From: Candidatus Rokuibacteriota bacterium
GTDB lineage: Bacteria; Methylomirabilota; Methylomirabilia; Rokubacteriales; CSP1-6
Length of the DNA stretch: 64,000 nt
NCBI GenBank assembly: GCA_003220345.1
Contig: QHSC01000079.1
Location: forward strand, 1 to 64,000
Direction of reading: 5' to 3'
Below are positions 16,225 to 23,036 of this stretch, in pieces. The position numbers and the translations under genes were made by a program. Position 1 is the stretch's first letter; each line of letters starts with the position of its first letter. The notes below the pieces were generated by a model. The model had not been told where the DNA came from and ran no database searches. It was given only the letters and a program-made list of their open reading frames with translations.

Positions 16225-16749
16225 ATGAGGGCTGCGGGCGCGTGGGTGCTGGCGGTCGGGCTTCTGGCCGGAGCGCTGGTGCCGGGGGCGGCGGGGGCGA
16301 TCGGGCTTCGAGACGGTGAGCGGGCCCCGGAGATCACGGGAGGTCCCTGGATCAACAGCGAGCCCCTCAGCCTCGAGAAGCTTCGGGGCCGCGTCGTCAT
16401 CGTCGAGTTCTGGACCTTCGGCTGATACAACTGCAAGAACGTGATCCCGCAGTTGCGGGACTGGCACGCGAAGTACGAGAAGCAGGGGTTGACCATCGTG
16501 GGCGTGCACTGCCCCGAGTTCACCTGGGAGCGTCCCTTCGACAAGGTCGTCCAGGCCACGCGAGACCTCAAGGTTGCCTACCCCGTGGTCCAGGACAACG
16601 ACTTCGTCATCTGGAAGCGGTTCAAGAACCGGTACTGGCCGGCCATGGCCATGATCGACAAGCGTGGAACAATCCGGTTCGTTCACGTGGGGGAAGGCGC
16701 GTACACGGAGACGGAGGCCCGCCTCAAGGCGCTCCTCTCGGAGAAATAG
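16225..16749 (+). CDS. Thioredoxin-like (DipZ/TlpA-type) selenoprotein, in-frame UGA at Sec67
   Basis: 174 residues read through a TGA at 16423-16425. A signal peptide (MRAAGAWVLAVGLLAGALVPGAAG) is followed by a redoxin domain. The interrupted site reads EFWTFG-U67-YNC70-KN. In the relatives I know, this position is Cys in FWTxxCINC, so U replaces the attacking Cys of a CxxC. After the TGA the frame continues without a break through VGVHCPEF, DNDFVIWKRFKNRYWPAMAMIDKRG and HVGEGAY.E.E, exactly as in the family. A hairpin suitable as a bacterial SECIS follows the UGA. GCAAGGAGGG precedes the ATG. Likely a periplasmic thiol-disulfide reductase. selA-D are not in the window. A nonsense mutation is the alternative, but the precise Cys position and conserved downstream frame argue against it. 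Confidence 0.85.
16426..16467 (+). promoter_or_regulatory. Putative bacterial SECIS element of the redoxin selenoprotein
   Basis: Two alternative folds follow the UGA. (1) UCCCGC (16445-16450) pairs with GCGGGA (16455-16460) around loop AGUU, extended by GUG (16441-16443) with CAC (16465-16467); the loop starts 26 nt after the UGA. (2) CAACUGC (16428-16434) pairs perfectly with GCAGUUG (16449-16455). Fold 1 fits known bacterial SECIS spacing and has G at loop position 2, like the two other SECIS candidates here. Confidence 0.6.
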
Positions 16750-16799
16750 CGCGCTCGGCGCGCCGGACGATGTGGGATGCTGTGGGCCAAGGAGCCGAC

Positions 16800-17441
16800 A
16801 TGAGCGAGACCGCCGACGAGCTGGCCAGGCGCACGCCCCCGGGTCAGGTGCTGACCACCAAGTGGCCCGTGCTCACCTACGGGCTCACCCCGAAGTTCAA
16901 TCCCACGACCTGGACGTTCCGATGCTTCGGCCTCGTCGAGCAGGAAGTCTCGTGGACCTGGGAGGAGTTCCTCGCGCTCCCCCGGACGGAAGTGCACTGT
17001 GACATCCACTGCGTCACCCGCTGGTCGCGCCTCGACAACCGGTTCGAGGGCGTGCCCATCCGGGAGATCATGAAGCGCGTGCGCCTCAAGCCCGAGGCGA
17101 AGTTCGTCATGATTCACGCCGATCCCGACTACACGACCAACTTGCCCCTCGCCGATCTCGTGGACGACGACGTGGTGCTGGCCCTCAAGCACGACGGTCA
17201 GGACCTCACGCCCGATCACGGCGGGCCCCTTCGCCTGGTCGTGCCCAAGCTCTACTTCTGGAAGAGCGCCAAGTGGCTGCGCGGCTTCGAGTTCCTCGAC
17301 GTCAACCCGCCCGGCTTCTGGGAGGTCAACGGCTACCACATGCACGCCGACCCCTGGAAGGACGAGCGCTACTCCGATCAGGAGACGCGCGCCATGCAGC
17401 AGATGCGCGCCGAGTCCGCCCGCAAGCTCCGCGCGAAGTAG
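16800..17441 (+). CDS. Sulfite-oxidase-like molybdopterin oxidoreductase
   Basis: 213-residue cytoplasmic protein of the molybdopterin-dependent sulfite oxidase/YedY-like fold (YuiH-type). Features: GLTPKFNPTTWTFRCFGLVE, then the cofactor-binding segment EVHCDIHCVTRWSRLDN with candidate Mo-ligand Cys (C67 or C71), IREIMKRV, HADPDYTTNLPL, DHGGPLRLVVPKLYFWKSAKWLRGFEFL, and FWEVNGYHMHADPWKDERY. There is no signal peptide, unlike MsrP. AAGGAG precedes the ATG at 16800. It lies 50 bases after the selenoprotein on the same strand. A redox link between the two is possible but unproven. Substrate unknown. Confidence 0.88.
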   Translation: MSETADELARRTPPGQVLTTKWPVLTYGLTPKFNPTTWTFRCFGLVEQEVSWTWEEFLALPRTEVHCDIHCVTRWSRLDNRFEGVPIREIMKRVRLKPEAKFVMIHADPDYTTNLPLADLVDDDVVLALKHDGQDLTPDHGGPLRLVVPKLYFWKSAKWLRGFEFLDVNPPGFWEVNGYHMHADPWKDERYSDQETRAMQQMRAESARKLRAK

Positions 17442-17449
17442 CCGAGAGT

Positions 17450-17845
17450 CTACTTCTTACCCGCGCCAAGTATCCCGATCGCCTCCACCTCCACCAGCAG
17501 CTCCGGCGCGGCCAGGGCCCGTACCTCCACCAGCGTCGACACCGGGAAATCCCCGGTGAAGACCTCGCGTCGCGCCTTCCAGACCTCCTCGCGCCGCTTG
17601 ATGTCCGTCACGAAGATATCGACCTTCACGATGTCATCCATGGTCCCGCCCGCGGCCTCCATCAGGTGCTTGATCTTGGCGAAGATGGCTTTCGCCTGGC
17701 CGTACATGCTGTCTCCCCCGATCACACCGCTCCCGTCCCTGGCGACCATGCCGGCCACGAACACCTGGTTGCCGACGACGAGGCAGTTGGACCACGTCTG
17801 GGGAGGCGGGTCGGGTACCTGGGGACTGCTGATCTTCTTCTTCAT
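17450..17845 (-). CDS. RidA/YjgF family protein
   Basis: 131-residue RidA-like protein, normally a trimeric enamine/imine deaminase. Conserved elements: VVGNQVFVAGMVARDGSGVIGGDSMYGQAKAIFAKIKHLMEAAGGTMDDIVKVDIFVTDI, then PVSTLVEVRALAAPELLVEVEAIGIL. The catalytic-type Arg (in EVRALA) and the C-terminal Glu (VEVEAI) match the family. GAGAGGAG precedes the ATG at 17845. It diverges from the altronate dehydratase-like gene and ends only 8 bases from the sulfite-oxidase-like stop. May protect PLP enzymes from reactive enamines or act in a pathway with the divergent sugar-acid gene. Confidence 0.9.
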   Translation of the reverse strand: MKKKISSPQVPDPPPQTWSNCLVVGNQVFVAGMVARDGSGVIGGDSMYGQAKAIFAKIKHLMEAAGGTMDDIVKVDIFVTDIKRREEVWKARREVFTGDFPVSTLVEVRALAAPELLVEVEAIGILGAGKK

Positions 17846-18050
17846 AGATTCTCCTCTCTTGAGTTTCGCCGTGTGATCAAGGGGCAGGGGGACATGGCCC
17901 CCTATCATAGGACAGCCGGATGCCCTCACGAATGGGCGTGATTTGGCCGCGAGGGGGGAAAGTGAGCCGGCCCCAGAGTGCCTCAACCTTGCAATTCCAT
18001 GGTGCGGCCTGTAGATTCTGCGGCATATCGTGAGCCCCAGGGAGGCATTC

Positions 18051-19595
18051 ATGGTAACCCGCGCGATCACCGAAGTGGCCATCGTGCTCAACCCCGCCGA
18101 TGACGTGGCCATCGCCAAGAAGGAGATTCCGGCCGGCACCGTCCTCGAGGACGCGGGCGGGCGCATCGAGGTCCGCCAGGACATCCGGCCCGGGCACAAG
18201 GTGGCACGCCATGCGCGGGGCCGCGGCGAGGCGGTGCGGCGCTACGGACAGGTCATCGGCTTCGCCACCGCCGACATCGCCGTGGGCGATCACGTTCACA
18301 CCCAGAACCTGGCCGTGGGCGATCTGCAGCGCGAGTACGAGATCGGCACCGACGTCCGGCCGGTCGACTTCTACCCGCCCGCGAGCATGCGCTACTTCGA
18401 CGGCTATCTCCGAGACGACGGGCGCGTCGGCACGCGCAACTACGTGGCCATCATCTCCGGGGTCAACTGCTCGGCCAGCGTGAGCCAGTTCGTCAAGGAC
18501 AAGTTCCGCGACGTGTCCCGCGATTACCCGAACATCGACGGCGTGCTTGCGGTCACCCACAAGTCCGGCTGCGGCACCGAGCTCTTCGGCGAGGACCACA
18601 TGGCCCTCCAGCGCGTGCTCGCCGGCTATGCCAAGCACCCGAACGTGGCGGCCTACATCCTGGTCGGCCTCGGCTGCGAGGTGAATCAGGCCGCGGTCAT
18701 GGTCGACAAGCAGCGCATGGCCGCGCCCGGTCATCCGGAGCGCAAGCCCATGGTCATCAACATCCAGGAGGCGGGAGGCATCAGGAAGACGGTGGACAAG
18801 GCCGCCGCCGAGGTCGCCAAGCTCCTGCCCGCCGCCAACTCGGCGAAGCGGACGAAGCAACCGGTCTCCGAGATCACGCTCGCGACCAACTGCGGCGGCT
18901 CGGACAGCAACAGCGGCATCACGGCCAACCCCGCGCTGGGATGGGCCGTGGACGAGCTCGTGCGCTACGGCGGCACAGGGGTGCTCGCCGAGACGCCCGA
19001 GATCTACGGGGCCGAGCATCTGCTCATCCGTCGGGCCGCCAGCGAGGCGGTGGCCAAGAAGCTCATCGATCGCTACAAGTGGTGGGAGTGGTACTGCCGC
19101 GGCATCGAGCGCATGGACAACAACCCCGCGCCCGGCAACAAGGCAGGCGGCATCACCACGGTTTTCGAGAAGAGTCTGGGCGGTGTCACCAAGGGCGGGA
19201 CCACGCCGATGATGGACGTGTTCCTCTACGGCGAGCCCATCACCACGCGGGGGTTCGTCTTCATGGACACGCCGGGACACGATCCGGTCTCCATCACGGG
19301 GCTCGTCGCCGGGGGGTGCAATCTGATCTGCTTCACGACCGGGCGGGGCTCGGTCTTCGGCTGCAAGCCCGTGCCCTCCATCAAGCTCGCCACCAACTCG
19401 CTCATGTACCGCCACATGCAGGAGGACATGGACATCAACTGCGGCGTCATTCTCGAGGGGACGCCCTTGCCGGAAGTCGGCCGGCAGATCTTCGAGGAGA
19501 TCGTCGCCGTCGCCTCCGGCAAGCGCTCGAAGAGCGAGCTCTCGGGCGTGGGCGAGGAAGAATTCGCGCCGTGGATCATTGGGCCTGTCATGTAG
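18051..19595 (+). CDS. UxaA-family hydro-lyase (altronate/galactarate dehydratase type)
   Basis: 514-residue single-chain sugar-acid dehydratase. An N-terminal SAF domain (residues ~1-100, DDVAIAKKEIPAGTVLE...GHKVARHARGRGEAVRRYGQVIGFA) is joined to the large catalytic domain (GYLRDDGRVGTRNYVAIIS, THKSGCGTELFGEDHM, GLGCEVNQ, ATNCGGSDSNSGITANPALG, TPGHDPVSITGLVAGGCNLICFTTGRGSVFGCKPVPSIKLATNS). Conserved cysteines suit Fe2+ binding. Length matches full-length UxaA/GarD. The ATG at 18051 has GGAGG upstream. No sugar-acid transporter or regulator is adjacent, so the substrate is open. Confidence 0.9.
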   Translation: MVTRAITEVAIVLNPADDVAIAKKEIPAGTVLEDAGGRIEVRQDIRPGHKVARHARGRGEAVRRYGQVIGFATADIAVGDHVHTQNLAVGDLQREYEIGTDVRPVDFYPPASMRYFDGYLRDDGRVGTRNYVAIISGVNCSASVSQFVKDKFRDVSRDYPNIDGVLAVTHKSGCGTELFGEDHMALQRVLAGYAKHPNVAAYILVGLGCEVNQAAVMVDKQRMAAPGHPERKPMVINIQEAGGIRKTVDKAAAEVAKLLPAANSAKRTKQPVSEITLATNCGGSDSNSGITANPALGWAVDELVRYGGTGVLAETPEIYGAEHLLIRRAASEAVAKKLIDRYKWWEWYCRGIERMDNNPAPGNKAGGITTVFEKSLGGVTKGGTTPMMDVFLYGEPITTRGFVFMDTPGHDPVSITGLVAGGCNLICFTTGRGSVFGCKPVPSIKLATNSLMYRHMQEDMDINCGVILEGTPLPEVGRQIFEEIVAVASGKRSKSELSGVGEEEFAPWIIGPVM

Positions 19596-19699
19596 TGCGA
19601 GCCGAAGGCGAGGCGAGCGAACCCTAAAAATTGTCACAGCGAAAGCGCAAGGTAGTGCGGTTATCATGAGCACCACGCGGATAGCATGAGAGGAGCCTA

Positions 19700-19981
19700 A
19701 TGGCAGGACGCCCAGGGATGTACCGGGGAGATCGACGCCGCAAGGAAGACGCGCGCAAGGCCAAGCAGGAGGCCAAGAAGGCGCGCCGGGCCGAGCGGAA
19801 GGAGACGGGAACCTCCGGCCCCGAGATGGGGGAAGCCGTGGCCGGTGACGGGTCCCTCGAGTGGGTCTGGTTCTCGCCCAGCAAGGGGCGGACCCTCACG
19901 ACGACTTCGGCCGTGCCTCCAGACGTCGCGGGCGTGGATGACTGGACGCTGGTGAGCGGACCGCCGCCGGCGCAAGGGTAG
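19700..19981 (+). CDS. Small charged hypothetical protein
   Basis: 93 residues. The N-terminal 40 are extremely basic and Lys/Arg/Glu-rich (DRRRKEDARKAKQEAKKARRAERKE), likely a single helix. The C-terminal half is neutral (LEWVWFSPSKGRTLTTTSAVPPDVAGVDDWTLVSGPPP). No family recognised. GAGAGGAG lies just before the ATG, which supports translation. It overlaps the end of a convergent membrane-protein gene by about 86 bases, unusual for this compact genome, so one of the two 3' ends may be mis-set. Confidence 0.6.
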   Translation: MAGRPGMYRGDRRRKEDARKAKQEAKKARRAERKETGTSGPEMGEAVAGDGSLEWVWFSPSKGRTLTTTSAVPPDVAGVDDWTLVSGPPPAQG

Positions 19982-20543
19982 GCGGCGCGGGGCTCCGCAG
20001 CACGCGCTCGGCCAGCTTCGGCTGGTGCACCGCGCGGACCTGCGGGTTCCTCAAGCGGGACCCGCGGAAGAAGATCATCCAGAAGCCCTCATGAAGCCGC
20101 GCCAGCGGCTTCTGCTCTATCAGGCGTGAGCTGAGGAAGCCTCGCCGCCAGCGATAGACGAAGCTATAGAACGGGACGAGGCTCTGATTGGTCATGCGCC
20201 CGTTGAACTTCACGTCCAGGGGCAGATGCAGGGCCATCCCCAGCACATATCCCCAGAGCCACACCGAGCCCGTCATCAACGCGGTGAGGGCGAGCAGGCC
20301 CATGAGCTCCCAGGAGTGCAGGATGAGCACCAGCCGGCGGGCCCGGCCCTCGAGGTAGTGACGCAGGAACGCGCGAGGGGAGAAACGGAAGCGGCGCTCG
20401 AAGAGAACGTAGTCCAGGACGTGGTCGACGTCGATGAAGAAACCGCCCGCTGCCAGGCCAGCGGTCAGTGGGGATGAGCCCGTTACACCGTAGACGGCGC
20501 CACAGGCCAGGACTGTGGTGACCAGGTGTCCGCCAGGGCTCAT
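19896..20543 (-). CDS. Predicted membrane protein
   Basis: 215 residues. The first ~110 hold hydrophobic segments (MSPGGHLVTTVLACGAVYGVTGS; LTAGLAAGGFFIDVDHVLDYVLFE; LVLILHSWELMGLLALTALMTGSVWLWGYVLGMALHLPLD). DVDHVLD and ALHLPLDV recall the D/H motifs of membrane-bound metal-dependent hydrolase-like proteins (YdjM/DUF457 type). The C-terminal ~60 residues are basic and low complexity and run antisense into the neighbouring small gene. Start at 20543 chosen since resemblance begins there; no good ribosome site is seen. It follows the 45-residue membrane protein by 17 bases. Confidence 0.7.
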   Translation of the reverse strand: MSPGGHLVTTVLACGAVYGVTGSSPLTAGLAAGGFFIDVDHVLDYVLFERRFRFSPRAFLRHYLEGRARRLVLILHSWELMGLLALTALMTGSVWLWGYVLGMALHLPLDVKFNGRMTNQSLVPFYSFVYRWRRGFLSSRLIEQKPLARLHEGFWMIFFRGSRLRNPQVRAVHQPKLAERVLRSPAPPTLAPAAVRSPASSHPRPRRLEARPKSS

Positions 20544-20560
20544 GGGATAAGTTGGCGGGA

Positions 20561-20698
20561 TTAAAACCGGCGGCTGCGTCGCACCGTCACGCGAGCGAGA
20601 GCAAGGCGACTGAGCGGCAAGACCCAGAAGAACGGCACGAAGATGACGCCCATCCACATCCAGAAATCCTGCCGCAGGTACCACGGTTGCCGGATCAT
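20561..20698 (-). CDS. Small single-span membrane protein (45 aa)
   Basis: A 45-residue gene that length cut-offs would miss: MIRQPWYLRQDFWMWMGVIF..., one hydrophobic helix rich in Trp/Phe (MWMGVIFVPFFWVLPL), then a strongly basic tail ending RRSRRF. AGGAG lies 9 bases before the ATG. The positive-inside rule suggests the C-terminus is cytoplasmic. It ends 17 bases before the larger membrane protein on the same strand and probably shares its transcript. Function unknown; it could be a small partner of that protein. Confidence 0.65.
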   Translation of the reverse strand: MIRQPWYLRQDFWMWMGVIFVPFFWVLPLSRLALARVTVRRSRRF

Positions 20699-20923
20699 CG
20701 CGGACTCTCCTCAGTGCTATCGGTGATGCCGGTTCATCCAGCCCGGCTTTTGGTCGCCCCGTATTCGCGACTCGCACTACGAGAGAGCAAGCCCAGTGCC
20801 ATCGAGGGAGAGACGCTGAAGCATTTGAGATTCGCTATTCTCGGCAACGTGTTTCAGGGCTGACACTACAAAAGACGACGAAATTCGGAAGACGGGCGAC
20901 GCAAAGCGGGGCTGAGGAGCGAA

Positions 20924-21241
20924 TCAGGACTGCGCGACGGTGACGATGAGGCCGATGGCGCCCAGAATATTGCCGACGCGGACGCACTCGGTCTCGGGGC
21001 CGACCTTGACCACGGACTTTCCCGTGTTGTGGACCTCCCAGGCGATCTCCCAGGCCCGGTCCTCCGAGCAGCTGATGGCCTTGATGAGCTGCCGGACCAC
21101 ATCGTCGAAGGTATGACAGTCGCAGTTGTGCAGGATGGTGACCCAGGGCGGGGCGAGCTCCACATCGGTGCCCTCGACCTCCTCGACCTCGGGGGTCGTC
21201 TCCACGTCTGAAGGGCCGTAGGGAGCCTGTCGCTCGCTCAC
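20924..21241 (-). CDS. ClpS-like adaptor domain protein
   Basis: 105 residues. After an acidic N-terminal arm (ETTPEVEEVEGTDVE) comes a ClpS-type fold: PPWVTILHNCDCHTFDDVVRQLIKAI...AWEIAWEVHNTGKSVVKVGPETECVRVGNILGAIG. ClpS feeds N-degron proteins to ClpA/ClpC. In the canonical NDD-Y-T substrate loop the sequence here is N-C-D-C-H-T, so one acidic residue is replaced by Cys, while the His of EVH is kept. A GTG start at 21241 is used. No clp ATPase gene is adjacent. The altered pocket may change specificity. Confidence 0.75.
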   Translation of the reverse strand: MSERQAPYGPSDVETTPEVEEVEGTDVELAPPWVTILHNCDCHTFDDVVRQLIKAISCSEDRAWEIAWEVHNTGKSVVKVGPETECVRVGNILGAIGLIVTVAQS

Positions 21242-21323
21242 CTCGTGGTCTCCCGTGGCACCTCGCGCGCGGCGGCAAGCCGCGAGGCCGTCATCCCGTG
21301 CCCCGAGCCTGGGCGGCCGGTGG

Positions 21324-22547
21324 TCACTTGCCTATGACCCCCTCCGCCCGAAGCCGGGCGATGGTCTGGCTGCCATAGCCGAGGATCTCCGACAGGATCG
21401 CCTCCGTGTGCTCGCCGAGAGCGGGCGCCGGCACCGGGTTGCGGATCGCCCCCTCGGTCTTGACGGGGCTCGCCACCTCGCGGATGGTGCCCCACTCCGG
21501 GTGCTCCACCTCGAGGATCATCTGCCGCGCCCGCACCTGCTCGTCCTCGAGGGCCTGGGCCACCGTATTGACGGGCGCGCAGGGGACATGGCCGCGCAGG
21601 AGATCGAGCCAGGCCGCCGTCGTTCTCTCCCGGAACCGGTTGGCGAGGATCTGGACGAGGGCGGCCTTGTGCTCCAGCCGATCGGGGAAGCTGGTGAAGC
21701 GGGGATCCCGCGCGAGCTCCTCCAGCTCCATCTTCTGGACGAGGCTCTGCCAGAACTTGTCCTTGTTGCAGAAGATGACGATCCAGCCGTCTTGGGTAGG
21801 GAAGTTCTGCGCGGGCACGAGCGTCTGGTGGCCGGAGTCGGCGACGCGCTCGGGGTGCCAGTCGCGGTTGAGGGTCCAGATGGCGAAATAGGAGAGCATG
21901 CTCACGGCGGTGTCGAGGAGCGAGACGTCGACATCACGGCCGATCCCCGTGCGCTGGGCGTCGAAGAGGCCGACCATGAGACCGACCATGGCGGCATAGC
22001 CTCCCGCGAAATCGATGACGGAGACCCCGCACTTGCCGGGGGGCCCGTCGGGCTCGCCCGTCACCGCCATGTACCCGGCATAGCCCTGGACCAGGTAGTC
22101 GTAGGCGGGCTCGGCCGCGCGGGGTCCCGTGGTGCCAAAGCCCGTGAGGGCGCAGCAGACAAGCCGTGGATTGACGGCCTTGAGGGTCTCGTAAGTCAGG
22201 CCCAGCTTCCCCGGCAGATCGCCGCGCAGGTTGTTGAAGACCGCGTCGGAGACCTTGGCGAGGTCCTGGAGCACCGCCTGGCCCGCCGGATGCCGGAGGT
22301 TGAGGGTCAGCGATTTCTTGCCGCGGTTGAAGGACTGGAAGTAGAGGGAGTCCCGCTCCTGCTGGTAGGGAGGAACGTAGCGGGAGATGTCGCCGCCCAC
22401 TCCCGGGTCCTCGATCTTGATGATCTCGGCGCCCAGGTCCGCGAGCACCTGGGTGCCGAACGGCCCGGCTCCGAATTGCGAGACGGCCAGGATGCGCACG
22501 CCCTCGAGGGGCGGCCTCTTCCTGTCCTGCCGGGGCTGGTCGCTCAT
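21324..22547 (-). CDS. CaiB/BaiF-type (class III) CoA transferase
   Basis: 407-residue family III CoA transferase that moves CoA between carboxylic acids. Typical features: PLEGVRILAVSQFGAGPFGTQVLADLGAEIIKIEDPGVGGDISRY near the N-terminus, FNRGKKSLTLNLRHPAG, VFNNLRGDLPGKLGL (catalytic Asp region, within 160-180), ALTGFGTTGPRAAEPAYDYLVQGYAG and the C-terminal LGEHTEAILSEILGY. It is the last gene of a four-gene minus-strand operon with MaoC, acyl-CoA dehydrogenase and carbamoylase-like genes. It probably activates an organic acid for degradation. Substrate unknown. Confidence 0.93.
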   Translation of the reverse strand: MSDQPRQDRKRPPLEGVRILAVSQFGAGPFGTQVLADLGAEIIKIEDPGVGGDISRYVPPYQQERDSLYFQSFNRGKKSLTLNLRHPAGQAVLQDLAKVSDAVFNNLRGDLPGKLGLTYETLKAVNPRLVCCALTGFGTTGPRAAEPAYDYLVQGYAGYMAVTGEPDGPPGKCGVSVIDFAGGYAAMVGLMVGLFDAQRTGIGRDVDVSLLDTAVSMLSYFAIWTLNRDWHPERVADSGHQTLVPAQNFPTQDGWIVIFCNKDKFWQSLVQKMELEELARDPRFTSFPDRLEHKAALVQILANRFRERTTAAWLDLLRGHVPCAPVNTVAQALEDEQVRARQMILEVEHPEWGTIREVASPVKTEGAIRNPVPAPALGEHTEAILSEILGYGSQTIARLRAEGVIGK

Positions 22548-22553
22548 CTCAAT

Positions 22554-23036
22554 TCAATAGGGCAGCTTGCCCGCGCCGAGGGTGGAGTGGTTCTTCTTCG
22601 GCACGAGCACCTTGCGCGTGTACGAGCACACCTGCTCGCCGCGCTGGTTGAGCCCCGTGGTCTCCACGGTCACCACGCCCCGATCGCCCTGGCGGGACTC
22701 GTGAAGCTCGAGCACGCGGCTCTGGGCATAGAGGGTGTCGCCGATGAAGGTGGGCTTCTCGTGCTTGAGCGCATTGACTTCCAGATTGGCGATGGCGCGC
22801 CCCGAGATGTCGGCCACGCTCATGCCGATGACCATGCTGAAGACGAGGGGGCCCATCACCACGCGCTGCTTGTGCTGCGTGTAGGTCTCGGCGTAGTGGG
22901 CATCGGAGTGCAGGGGATGCTGGTTCATGGTCAGGAGCGCGAACCACGTGCAGTCGGCCTCGGTGATGGTGCGCCCGGGCCAGTGCTTGAATTCTTCGCC
23001 GACCGCGAAGTCCTCGAAGTAGCGCCCGTAGCTCAT
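22554..23036 (-). CDS. MaoC-family (R)-specific enoyl-CoA hydratase-like protein
   Basis: 160-residue hot-dog protein. The N-terminus YFEDFAVGEEFKHWPGRTITEADCTWFALLTMNQHPLHSDAHYAET contains the hydratase-type motif, but with M-N-Q-H-P-L-H-S-D instead of the common G-D-x-N-P-x-H. The usual catalytic Asp is thus replaced, as in mesaconyl-CoA hydratase-like MaoC proteins. GPLVFSMVIGMSVADISG and a C-terminal RGEQVCSYTRKVLVPK follow. ATG overlaps the stop of the double acyl-CoA dehydrogenase. The operon context suggests hydration of an unsaturated, perhaps branched, dicarboxylic acyl-CoA. Confidence 0.88.
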   Translation of the reverse strand: MSYGRYFEDFAVGEEFKHWPGRTITEADCTWFALLTMNQHPLHSDAHYAETYTQHKQRVVMGPLVFSMVIGMSVADISGRAIANLEVNALKHEKPTFIGDTLYAQSRVLELHESRQGDRGVVTVETTGLNQRGEQVCSYTRKVLVPKKNHSTLGAGKLPY

